64,000 nucleotides of DNA from Heterotrichella gracilis (lineage: Eukaryota > Sar > Xanthophyceae > Tribonematales > Xanthonemataceae), in NCBI GenBank assembly GCA_032358255.1, contig JAULBX010031591.1:1-64000 (forward strand). Direction: 5' to 3'. Shown here one piece after another: positions 28,684-39,978 of the stretch. The notes beneath the pieces are model-generated. The model had not been told where the DNA came from. It was given only the letters and a program-made list of their open reading frames with translations, and searched no databases. The position numbers were made by a program, and so were the translations under genes. How positions within the stretch are numbered: position 1 is the stretch's first letter; the number at the start of each line of letters is the position of its first letter.

Positions 28684-30979
28684 CTATGCCATCTCAGCAT
28701 GGCAGGTCACTTCAAATGCGAATGAAGTAGTGAGCGCCACATCCTTCCCGACCCGCTTGCCACTCTTCCCGCCAGACACCCACGCCAGCATGCGCCGCAG
28801 CGACTGCTTGATGCTGCCCCCCTTGATAGCCCTGCTCCCCTTCCCCCTGCCCTTCTCGTCCACGTCGCATACTCCAAAGGATGACGCCTTGGAGGAAACC
28901 CTAGGGCAAACCCTAGGCCCCTCTCACCGCCCTGGGGCTGCGCCACTGGTACCGCTGGCACAGGCTGTTGCCTGCCAACACCTGCTGCTGCAGCGCGCGC
29001 TGGTGGAGTCCCGGGGATCGTCATCAGCTTTGCGCACAGCTCAAAAGCTGACAGCCTGCTGATGCTGCCTGTGGTCAGCACACGGTCTGAGGCAGGAGGC
29101 ACCGCCACTTGCGCCTGAGGCGCCCCATTCTCCATGGTGTGACTGGTCAGAGGGGTGTCCATGTGATCAGCGCCACACGCAGCGAGAGGGCAGTAGCTGC
29201 CATCGCAGGGCCTAGATGTTGACCCTTCCGCAGCTGTCTCCAGTGCCCACTGTAGGACCGCTTCCTCCCCTTGCACCGCCGCCACAGCAGCCCAGTGTGC
29301 AGCCACCTGCGCCTGGGAAGAAGCCAATATAATTAATTATATAGTATAACTAAATAAAACACAAAGGAAACAGTACATTTAAAAACACAAAGGAAACTCA
29401 TTGTCTCAAGGATGAGTATGGTATGAGGGCGTTCACTGGGTGGTCCAGGAGGAAAAGACAGAGGGGAAGAGAAAAGGCCAGCAAGAAAGGTTGGTGCTTT
29501 CATCACATGTCCCTACCTGGAATGCCGCCAACTCCTCCTCATCCTCCAGCGCACAGTGCGCCTTTGCTCCTGCAAACAGAGCCTCCACTCCCTTGCCAGT
29601 GCTCGCCACATCAGCTCCCGCGCCTGTCACCGCTTCCTCCCCTTGCGCAGCCACCACCGCTCCCTCCCCTTGCGCTGCCACCTTCGCCAGGAACGCAGCC
29701 AGCTGCACCTCGTCCTCCCCTGCCACATTTTCCTCCGCTCCTCCCCTTGCCCCCTCCCCACCTGCTTCCAGTGCCGCACCCCCTGCCACCTCCCCGTCCA
29801 CTTCCGCGGTTTCTGCCCCCTGGAGAGCCCCATTGCCCTGCTGCAGCATGGTGGTGCCGGTGTGGCTGGCCAGCTGCTCCACCATCATGGCCATGGCTTG
29901 GAGGTAGTGGTCGGCCTTGTCCTGTGCGAGTGCCTGGGCGGCCTCTGCTTCCGCCGCGTGGCGAAGCGCCCTGCGTCAGGTGGTGGCGATGCGCTGTAGT
30001 TCCTGCTGCGCCTGTGGACAGCGGGGGCAGGTAGGGTGAGCTCACACGCTGTGGTGGGTGTCAGTTGGGTCAGGAACAACGCCACTTGAGGTTTGTCAAG
30101 GAGGGGGGGCATATCCTACAGCACTGGTGGGGTTACAGTTACGACTGCCATGTGACAGAGCCCTTGGCGGGGTCGTCGTGCATGTGCAGGCTATACAGCT
30201 GCGCACACGTTGCAGACAAGCCAAGTAAGTGAAAAAAAACACACAGCAAACCACCAGGCAGTTCCAGCTTCTACCACAACCGTTTCAGCGCCATGGCCAG
30301 CCCCACTACACACGATGCATCTTGTCAGATCTGATATCATAATTGACCACACACCTGCCGTGCAAGCGTTTCGGTCTCGCGGAGCTCCCGGCGTAGGCTC
30401 GTGTTCGTTTGCACCAGGCGCATGTTAAAGTCGGAAGGAGTGTTTCCATGCCTCGTCCAGATAGTCGATGGTTCGATTGCAGCGCGCCAGCTCATTGGCC
30501 TGCTCGCGCAGCCTCTGCCGCATGGAGGTCGACTGCGGGGAGGGGTGGGAAAGGGTCAGTGGGTCCCGGGAACGCGTAGTAGAGGATAGAGGTAAGCATT
30601 GGTTGGGAAAGGAAGCAGGAGCGAAGGGCGGTTGAGCTAGCTTGTGAGCGGGATGTGGGCGCAAGCGGTCGAGTCTCACGCGTCAAGATGCAGCAAGGTA
30701 CAAATGGCCGCCGCACAAGTGTGCCTTGAGAACGAACGAGTAGAAGAACGACCACGGGGGTTTGTGTGCTTTTTATTCGTTGTGCGCAGGGAATGAGAGT
30801 GAGCATGGAGCGTTTGTGTCACGCGCAAGTGCATGCATGCATACGGGCAGGCGTTTTGCAGCAATCAGGATTGCCTATTCAGGAACCCACCCACCAGTTC
30901 TGAGAACGTTACCGAGCAAAGGCAGTGTCTTTACCTTGTTTCCTTTGGAGTAGTTGGGCGACGTCTGAGAGGAGTTCAT
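28684..30979 (-). CDS. Ala/Glu-rich coiled-coil protein gene with frame breaks (possible pseudogene)
   Basis: Suggested minus-strand exons: 30935-30979 (MNSSQTSPNYSKGNK), 30355-30532, 29517-30011, 28928-29312, 28684-28871. Exon 2 reads as coiled coil (MRQRLREQANELARCNRTI, then MRLVQTNTSLRRELRETETL) but the two halves lie in different frames, separated at CTT-TAA-C near 30425. Exon 3 reads QQELQRIATT, then an in-frame TGA, then RRALRHAAEAEAAQALAQDK and LQAMAMMVEQLAS. The rest is Ala/Gly/Glu-rich repeats (AAFLAKVAAQGEGAVVAAQG) and a basic end (SIKQSLRRMLAWVSGGKSGK). I do not recognise the family. Two breaks in clearly coiled-coil sequence suggest a decaying gene, sequencing errors, or unrecognised splicing; splice sites and phase otherwise fit. 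Confidence 0.45.
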
Positions 30980-31915
30980 CGTAGCTGGTGTCGGTGTTGA
31001 ACCAACTGGCGGAACGATTTTGCTGTTGCAACTCAGGTTGCGGGGGGCGAAGCCAAAGCAAACCACACTCGAGGAGCCAACTACGTTGAAGGTCACGATT
31101 GCACCAAGCTATGGTCCTTGTATAAGTCGCACAACGTGTTCGGTTGTGTCCGCTGCATACGTCAAAGTTGGCTGGATCAGATGCTTTCGGAAGTCGGATT
31201 GAGGGAGACAACTTCGTTGGTAGTGACGCGTTGAAACGATGCGATACGTTGTGCGAGTCACAAAAGCTTTTGCTGGGGCTGCCGCCTGCCTGCAAATATA
31301 AAGTTTTTGCGAAGCGCGTGAACCGCGCCATTGCAAAGGGGAGTACACTCCACACGGTGACTAATTCACGAGCACGACATAGCACCTTCCCGTTTCACTA
31401 GTACTGTAACGTCCTACAACAACACGCGTGCCAGTGGTTTACAATGCCTCGGTGAGGCAACACGCCAAGCATCAGGAGCAAGAAAATGACCCAGTCCAAA
31501 CCTCAGTATCCCAACAAGAACCAATGCTGCTAGCAGGACTCTTCAACGCTTGCCAGATGGACAGCCCAGCTGAATAGACCGCCCTCCCTAGGCTAATGTC
31601 TGGGGTCACTGGAGAGCTCACAAAGCGCGACCTGGCCCAGGTTGGCACAGAAGTGGCTCACCCTCTACACTGTGTTTCTTAGCCCCAACATAAACCTAAA
31701 GCTATAAGAGGGACATCTACAAACCAGCACAGGATTACGTGGTGGTATGCACACACGCCAGCCCCTGGTCCCAAAACCCTAATAAGGGCACGTCCAGTCA
31801 CAGTCACCAACCCCTTGTACTACTTCTGGCAATGGTCCCAAAACAGTCTAGCGTTAGTCCCCATACCCTAGAGTATGTCCTATTCTAAGTAAAACCCTAG
31901 TGTCCGCCCCGGCCC
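30980..31915. other. Spacer between coiled-coil gene start and TPR-DnaJ gene end
   Basis: No coding signal seen. Upstream of the coiled-coil gene and downstream of the TPR-DnaJ stop (both minus strand), so it should hold one promoter and one 3' UTR. Short CCCTA motifs occur near 31775-31900. Confidence 0.5.
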
Positions 31916-34900
31916 CTAGTAGTAGCTCCACTCATAGTCCCCAAACCCGCTGCGGCTGGTGCTGCTGCGTCCCGCACGCTGCTGCTGACTCCAAGAGTTG
32001 TGGCGCTGGTAGGCGTACCCTTCCTCCCCACCCCTGCACACACAACCGCAACAACATATCAGCAACACGCCCAAACAAAAAATTGTTGACATATTTCCAA
32101 GTCCAGTCACTTCAAAAGGTCCCCATACCCCTCCATGCCCCAGCACGCCTATACTTATAAGATACCAATATAATTCTCAACAGTTTTTCTGATAAGTACT
32201 CTTTTCAAATGGCAAATTGCCTTCCTGCCACCAGCGTGTCCACAGCCGTGGTGAGCAGCAAACCCCCGCCTCACCTGTATGTGTGATAGCCCTGGTACCC
32301 GCTGCCAAAGCCTGAGCGGTAGGCGCGCTCCTCGCGGGGGGGCGCCTCCTGGCGGGCTAGGTCTCGATCCAACTGAAGGGGGAGGGGAGAGGGGAGGGGT
32401 GTCAAGTGGGTGATCAGCTCCTGGGGCTGGCGTATGGTGCAAATGCTAGGCAACGCAGGGCGGAGCAGCAAGGTGGGTGTAGGTCCCATAGGGCCATGCA
32501 GAATGGAGCACTATGGCGGCTGCATGATCCACAGGCTAGGATGATGGGTGCATGAAGGGGGAGGGAGAGAATGGGGGGGGGGGGAAATCAGATTGGCGAT
32601 CAGCGCCTGGGGCTGGCGTTTGGTGCCAGTGCCAGGCAACGTTCCAACGGTGGAGCGGGATGGTGGGTGTAGGAGTAGGTCCCATAGGGCCATGCAGGAT
32701 GTAGAAATATGGCGGCTGCTTGATCCACAGATCAGGATGATGGGTGCATAGCCTACTGTGTATGACAGGGCGGAGCAGCCATGATGGCACCACGCCACAA
32801 CAATTCCCAATGAACCATCACCACCACCCCGCCACTGGCCCAATCCCCACCCCATTCCCAATCCCCCACCGCACCTCAAACCGCGTGTCTGGGTCCGTCA
32901 CTGCCGCATTGGCCTCGCTGATGGCCTTGAACAGCCAGTCGGCCTCAGCCCGCACCCGCTCCTGAAGCTGCTGGGTACCCACCAGCCCAGCCCCCGCCGC
33001 CCCGCCGAAGCGCAGTGCGCACTTGCAGTTGGTGAGCGCCTTGTCGGGGTGGAAGCGCAGGGCCAGCTGGCGGTACAGCTTGCGCACCTAGATGGTGTGG
33101 GGATAAGGGGCTTAGACCTAGGGTTAAGGATTTAGGGTTCCGTTGGAGTCCGCCTTCTAGGAGGAAGGAAGGGAGCGGGGCAACAAAGGGATGGGCTGAA
33201 GCCTGACGATGCTCGTGGCGTTGAGCACAGTAGGGTTTTGAACCATTCCCCAAGCCTTGTTTGGATGGCTGTTATATGACACCATCATTCCCCCGGCCTT
33301 TCCCAAGCACCTGCAACTCCCCCACCCCCCCCTTCCCATCCCATGCAATTGATCCATAGCCAAGAAGTGGTGATGGTCACCCCTGCATCCCATCCCCCCT
33401 TTCGCCCCTACCACTCCCCACCTTGCGCCCACATGCACCTGCCCCAAGCTGCAGCCCCGCCCCACACCCCCACACTCTCCCACCCACCCACACACACCTG
33501 ATTCGCCCCCACCCCTCCCCTTTCCACACACCTGATCCACGGTGCACCCCCGCTCCACGCCCAGGAGCTTGTAGTGGTCGGGCGTGCGCTCCGCCCGAAC
33601 CTGCGCTCGGGACTCCTTCAGGCGCTTGGCGGCGGCGGCGGCCTCGATCGGGTCCCTCACCCCCGCATGGTCGATCTGGTCCTGCGCCACTGCTTCAGCC
33701 AGGTCGTGGCGCCCCACCTGGGTCAGCAGCGCGTGCAGGCGCGAGTACGCCTGCAGGGCGGGGCGGGGAGGTGAGAATTGGGGTTGGGAATCGGTGGAAC
33801 TTTGGGAACACAGCCACATGGAGCAGAGCCTCAGCAAGGCCCCATGCTGAGGGGCCCCACTTACGCACAGCCTCTGCACTGACCTGCATGAAGCATGACT
33901 ACACAGGCTCCCTCCTTCTCCACCCCCGCGCATTTTTGACTCCCTGCACATACCACGCCCCCGCCCCCCACTTACCCGCACGTAGCGCGCATCCAGCGCC
34001 CGCGCCCGCCCGCAGTCCGCCAACGCATCCGCCAGCGCACCACGCCCCGCATGCGCCGCCGCGCGGTTGGCGTACAGCACCGCAGCCAGAGCCCGAGGGG
34101 CGCCCTCACCGCCTCCCAGGCTGGCTGAGTATGCGGCTATCGCCTCCTCGTGTTTGTGCGCCTTGTAGGCCGCATTGCCAGCTTCCTTGTCTGACTGCCA
34201 CCGCGCCACCTGCCGGGATGTGGGTGTGAGTGTGAGGCTGGATGGGTGCCACTATGCGCACGCAGGCATGTGCCCCTGACTAAACGAGTGTGGCATGTGC
34301 ATGTGTGGGTGCCACCGCGCCACCTGCAGGCAACATGGGTGCATGCAAGGAATTGCATTGTGTCGCTGTATGGGTGCATGCATATGCTTGGCTGGCGCAT
34401 GCGCACGTGGTGGGTGGGCGCAGATGACGTAAGCAAGATGCACCAAATTGCGAGCCAATTCTACACTTGCGGGCACATCTCACACACAAGCTCCACGAGA
34501 GGAAATGCCAGTAAGTGATGAAGTTAGTATACTGGTGTGGTGTATGTGGTACACTGGTGGGAGGGGGAGTGATGTCCGTGGTACGCATTAACTACATTCT
34601 CCGACACTCTGCATTGACCCAACCCACCACCCATGTGCCCCCTCCCCCACCCCACCTGCTTCTCCAACCTCTCCAGCTCCTCCACCCCCGGCACCTCCAT
34701 GGACCCTGTGGCGCTGCTGGGGCTGGACTGCTGTTGCAGGCGCAGCTTGTGCAGGGAATGGCCGGCCTGAGGGGCAGGGACAGGGGGGCATGATCAGGAA
34801 GGGCGCAGATTTGATTGCATTTGCAGTGCACATGTGTTACCAGTCGAGTCTAGTCAAAAATAATAAGATAGTAATAGGACTATTGTTATCTTATTACCCT

Positions 34901-37900
34901 TGGGTCAGTAGTGGGACAGTATAGGAGGGTATGATGGGGCAATGCCACTGGTCCAAGCAGGACAGAGCTTCACTAGCATGCTTTGAACCAACAAACATGT
35001 CAACTGGTGTTGAATGTATGACATGCCCCTCATAGCTCCGCGCCCCCCTTCATACCTGAGGCAGGTCCCCGCTGTGCAGGTGCGCCTGCGCCTCCACCCA
35101 CAGCCTCCAGGCAGCCCCTTCGGAGGTGAGGCGGGCGCTGGGCTTGCAGCAGGCCAGTGCCTGAGGGAACCTGGGCAGCCACAGCAACGCATTTCAATAT
35201 CCTGGGTTTGCAGACCTCTGCCACTTTTTCACGAGATTAAATTGAGAAATGGAGTACATGGCTATAGGCCCTAGTTTTAGACAAAGGCAAAGAGGATGTT
35301 CATCTTAGAAAAGGCAAAATTGTGAAAATGACAATAACTACTAAAGCACTAGACCTGACTAAACAACAAAACTTTGTAGGAACAACCATCCCGCCGGGCT
35401 GCCAACTCTTTTCAATAATGCGTCCAAATTCTAACCCCCGCACCCACCTTCCCAGCCGCAGCTCCAGCCGTGCACAGGTAGCCGCCAGCGCCTCGCAGTG
35501 CGGCGCAGCCTCCGCCACCCGCCTCAGGCTGACCAGCGCCCCCTCCAGGTCCGCCACGCTGGCGTCCACGCGTGCAGCAGCCCGGTCCACCTCAGCGTGC
35601 AGCTCTGCCATCTGGCGCACCTCCTTCTGGTTGGCCACCACCTGTGGGGGGTGGGAAGGTGTCGCTTGGGCTCGGGCTATCAGACAGTCAATCACATTTC
35701 ATGACCACCATTCATTGTTGAGGTGAGTTCAACGGATGACATGGTTGATCACAATGAAGGACTACATGCGAGATTGTAATTCAAGCTGCAAGGCGTTGGA
35801 GTTCAAACCCCCACCAAGCAACCCACCTGCGACAGGTCCAGCCCGCTGGTTGCCTCCACAAAGCCCTGCAGCATGTCCAGTGCCGCCTGCCAGTGGCCCT
35901 GCTTGCAGTGCACCGAGGAGGCGCGCAGCACGCCGCGCACAAAGGTGGGGTGGCACTGCAGTGGAGGTGGTGACGGGTGAGGGGGGAGGATGATCATGTG
36001 CGGGGTGGGGTGGGTGGGATGGTGCATCGGCCATTTTTCATGCACCCACATGACACCTGGGCGCTGAAGAGTCCCCACCATGCCAAAGTCTTCAGTGTAT
36101 AATCAGACCTAAACCCACCTGAAGTCAAGACTAACCCTGCTCCTTCCTCCTCATGCACGAATGCCGACCTTAAACCCATAACCCTGAGTACATGCTAAGT
36201 TGGACACAACCCGTGCAGGTGCCCTCTGCACCACTGTCCACCGTCCCAAACCCACCAGCAGTAGCCCCACCCAAGGAAAGAAAAGACGGAAGGCAGATGT
36301 GCAGGAGCGGCAAGCGCAGCAAAGCATGGCCATTGTGGCAGCTTGTCATGGCAACCCACCTTGAGCGCCACGTGGCAGTCCTCCAGCGCCAGGTCGAATC
36401 GCTCCATCATGATTCGCGTGGCGGCGCGGTTGCTGTACAGGGCAGCAGGGGGCTCGCCGCTGGTGATGCCAGCCTTGGCCAGCTCCTCAAGACCCTGCGG
36501 CGTTACAAAATGGTGATCAGAGGCGGGGTATGTTCGCAAGTTGCGGGAAAATGTCAAAGAGCAATTGCAGTGCACAAAATTGCGCCCTTTTCCGATTCCC
36601 CAGATGTGGTCAGAGTACAGTGAGTTGGATGGGCATTTACACAATTATTTAGTAAACATGCCAGGACAGGGTTGTGTGGTGCAAGGCATTTTGGACCCGC
36701 TGCTAACCTGGCATATCTACTAGCATGACTTGAATGAGTATTGAGTACCCTCCTAGCCCTCCATAGCACCATACTGCTGGAACGCATGCAAGTACATATT
36801 TGAGTCCCCATCCCTAGCCAGTCCCAGCCATGCTCACCTGTGAGAAGGCGCGCTCCGCCAACGTCCATCGCCGGCGGGTGTGCTCATCCACGCCCCGTTG
36901 TCGGTATATAATCGCAGCCTGCAGCGCAGCATGGCGGGCCAGCTCTTGGGCCTCCTCCACGCTACCAGCCACCTGCTCAGCTCCCGCGTCACTCGTCCCC
37001 AAGTCATCGCTAGCGGTGCTCGCCGGTGGCGCTGAAGCAGCAGCGGTGGTGTCATCCGGTGCATGTGGTGGCGCCGCAGCGGTTGGGGCATTGACTGCGC
37101 CTGCATTAACTGGCTGTGCGGCACGCGGCTTCGGCGTGCGCGCCAGCCCCGCGGGTTGCTTTGGCACGCGGGCGGCGACGCGGACACCGCCGCGCCGCCG
37201 CATGGTCTTGCGGGGCGGCGCGGGGCAGTTGTGGGAGTCGGTCGGCCCGTGGCGCACCTCTGCGGCCGCATGGAACGTGAACACCGGCGCTGCAAAAGGG
37301 TTCCCGGCCGCGGCGAGCGGCGGGGGCTGCGCCCCCATGTGTAGCTTGCTGCGCAGCTGCTCCTCGATGCCTGTTTCGGCATTGACAAACAGCTTGGATG
37401 CCAGGTCATCTGCAACACTGTCTGGCTCTGCGCCAGCTGGTTGGGGTGCGGAGGGCTGGGTGGACGCGTCGCTGTTCCCCGAGCTTTCCGACATGCTCGC
37501 CGTTGCACTGGATGCCTCGGCGTGCGCAGGCGCGAAAGTCTGGCCAAACACAAAATCAAACACTGGTGGGGGAGCAGGAACGGGAGCTGCCGGTGCGGGC
37601 GCAGGCTGTTCGGCTGTGGCAGGTGGCGGCTGTTCGGCAGGCTGCGGGATGCTCACTGCAGCTGCTGGTGCGGGTGCTGGAGCCGGTGCTGATTCTGACA
37701 CTAGCCCTGGCTGCACCACAGGCTGTGGCACTGCCTCAGGCTGCTGCACATGCGCACGCATGGACGCTGCCGGGGGTGCCATTGGCGGCGCAACTGGAGG
37801 GGCATGCACATGCATGGACCCCGCAGGCGGCCCCACTTGGGCCGCAACAGGGGGCACCGCTGGGGCTGCTTGGGGCTCGGATGCCGGCTGCCTGCCCCAG

Positions 37901-39263
37901 GGCCATCCGGGGCTGGTGGATGACTCCGCTGCCTGATTCCCGCTCGCCTGGAAATGGAATGGGACGGGGGTGGCCGCCGCGTGCCTGGGCTCGGTGTCTG
38001 AGCTGCTTTCCAAGGGTGAAATGTCCATGGGTGAGGTGGCTGGGAAGCTGCCATCTGTGCCCCTGGCTGCGCTATGTGGCCCTCGGCGCTTGGAGTGGAG
38101 GCTGGACCTGGCTGGGGTGCGGGTTGCCTTGGTGGTCGGCGTGCGCCCTGCACACCAGATGTGTTGATGGGAGGAATTTCTGTGATACTGGCGATGATGC
38201 TTAGCCACGTGGCCGGCCTGGTGTGCTGTAGTTGTGGGTTTTGCAAGGTGCATGTCATGTTGCACGTTGGGATGCATACAGTCATAAATACTACGTTTAT
38301 ATGCATGCATATGGTAAAATACTGGCAGGCTGCTGCAAGCAACTAGGAAGACACCGCATGGTATTACCCTGCCATGCTGCATATGCGAATATGCGCAAAA
38401 CCCACCTTGCTCAGGCCCGCTGGTAAACTGGAACTCTGGCACAGGCGCAGGCGCAGGAGGCGGTTGCTGCGGGGCATCCCTCAGCGGGGTGTGCAGCGCC
38501 TCCTGGAACAGGCGGTCTATGAGCTCTGCATGTGAGGATGGTGCGGGAGGCTCTTGAGGGGTTGTGGGCGAACTCTTCAGGCTGCTGCCACCTGCTGGGT
38601 TGTCCTTCCTCCTAGGCGTGTGCCTCACCGCTTTGCCCCCTGCAGAAACCAAGTTACTTGCACCAAACGGTGGGTGGATGAAGCCAGTTGTTCAATCCCA
38701 AAGGTCCTGCTATGCTTACCTGGTGCAGCAGAAGGCGAGGAGAAAGCTGGCGGCGCTTGGGGGCTGGGGCTGGGGACAGAGTTGGTGGGCCCATCAGACA
38801 GCGGTACCCGGATGGCGTCTTCAAATGCAGCGTCCAGCCAAGCAGTGTCTTTGTAGTAAGCAGCTGCTGTTTGCTGCACTGGGGAGGCTGCAGTGCTGGC
38901 TACTGGCCTGGTTTCCCCAAAGGTGAAGGTGGCTGCCCCAGCTGAGTAGTTTTCAAGATGCGCTGGCAGTGTGACCGGTGGGGGACGCTTCCCACTGGCA
39001 GGCCTTGCGCTGGCAGTTCTGCGCACCGGGCTTTGCCTTTTGCTGCTGCTGGTGGAAGCAGTTGGCCCTGGACCACTGGCAGCACCAAACACAAAGGGTG
39101 GTAGGCCAGCAGCACCGTTTGCCTGGCTGGAATCGCCAAACAGGTTTTGCCTTGTCTGGCGGGTGGCCCCGTTCATCGGCTGGTAGTCACCCACGTTGAT
39201 GGTGTGGGTGTTCTCGTTGGCGAAACCGGTGGGGTCCCTCTGAGGTGTGCGTGCTGAGCTCAT
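31916..39263 (-). CDS. TPR-DnaJ co-chaperone with Phe-Gly-rich N-terminus
   Basis: Exons: 38720-39263, 38406-38639, 36838-38147, 36360-36494, 35827-35955, 35448-35641, 35056-35170, 34656-34766, 33976-34209, 33532-33750, 32875-33087, 32275-32372, 31916-32033; 1217 residues, phases agree. The long N-terminal half is low-complexity Pro/Ala/Ser with spaced Phe motifs (PPFVFGAASG, ATFTFGETRP, FDFVFGQTF, PVFTFHAA). Tetratricopeptide helices follow (ALYSNRAATRIMMERFDLAL; GNAAYKAHKHEEAIAAYSAS; AVLYANRAAAHAGRGALADA). Next is a J domain (DHYKLLGVERGCTVDQVRKL) with an intact HPD, then an Arg/Gly/Tyr-rich tail (SGFGDYEWSYY). This is the DNAJC7-like architecture; plant relatives (DJC62 group) also have FG-type N-termini. 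Expected role: hand-off of clients between Hsp70 and Hsp90, with the FG region perhaps adding nuclear-pore or condensate contacts (inference). Confidence 0.92.
32395..32765. repeat. Tandem duplication of an intronic segment (about 190-base units)
   Basis: 32410-32550 and 32593-32745 share CAGC[GT]CCTGGGGCTGGCGT, then a TAGGTCCCATAGGGCCATG block, GGCGGCTGC.TGATCCACAG and AGGATGATGGGTGCAT. Both lie in the intron between exons 32275-32372 and 32875-33087. A G-run separates them. Confidence 0.9.
36772..36794 (+). repeat. 23-base dispersed repeat, copy 2
   Basis: Identical to 10851-10873; lies in the intron next to exon 36838-38147 of the TPR-DnaJ gene. Confidence 0.75.
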
Positions 39264-39978
39264 GACTGCTCATCGAGACAAACCATTCCTACCTCGCTGC
39301 TGCACCAGCCCACTCAATACCAAAGCCCCATTAACCCGATAAGAGACAAAAACAAAGGCCAGCATACACCTGGTTAACCCAAGGTAATAAGAAGTGCTGT
39401 GCCATTCAGTCTGCCATTGATCGGCAACAAACGACCTTGTTGTCAAACAAGCAACGTTGATGGTCTAGGTAAAACAAAGCATTGCGCAAAAAGCAAATAT
39501 GATTGCTTTGCACACGGTTGAAACGTTGGTTTAGTGTGGACGTTTTAACGGTAATACCGTTGCAATCGATGCAGGCACGGTGGTCAAACTTAGAGCCTTT
39601 ATGTACCATATCATGTGTCGTACAAGTCGTGCTCGCAGGCAAAGCGGCATATAACGCATAGCACATTCAAGGATACAAACCTTGTGTATCTTTTGCCAGC
39701 CGGGCGCCATCCAAGGTTTATATGGCATGTCCCGCATTGGATATGCATGCATGTGGGCACCTGGACTGAGATCGAGAAGTGGACCCACTGGGATATAACA
39801 CTCGCACCAGCTATACATCGCTTTCCAAAACATTTTTCCACCAAAAATATCTCAATCGTTGTTTGGAGGTGACTATGTCGAGACAAAGGCAGTGGACCGG
39901 GCTTGATATAGCCCACATGCCAGCACACCCCTGAGACCAACCCACCAAGACCTGTGGGCTGACAAAGACTGTCAAGCG
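39264..39978. other. Divergent intergenic region, TPR-DnaJ / NCA2
   Basis: 715 bases between two start codons on opposite strands; must contain both promoters. No clear core-promoter motif or additional gene seen. Confidence 0.6.

Noticed and set aside
29423-30045. Long overlapping open frames on both strands rich in Pro, Ala and Arg
   Set aside because: They are GC-rich shadow frames of the coiled-coil gene on the minus strand; only the Ala/Glu-rich frame shows heptad-like coding character.
36830-37936. 368-codon plus-strand open frame opposite the large TPR-DnaJ exon
   Set aside because: Antisense shadow of a GC-rich exon; the minus-strand reading has in-phase splice sites and FG and TPR motifs, while the plus frame is Ala/Gly/Ser noise.
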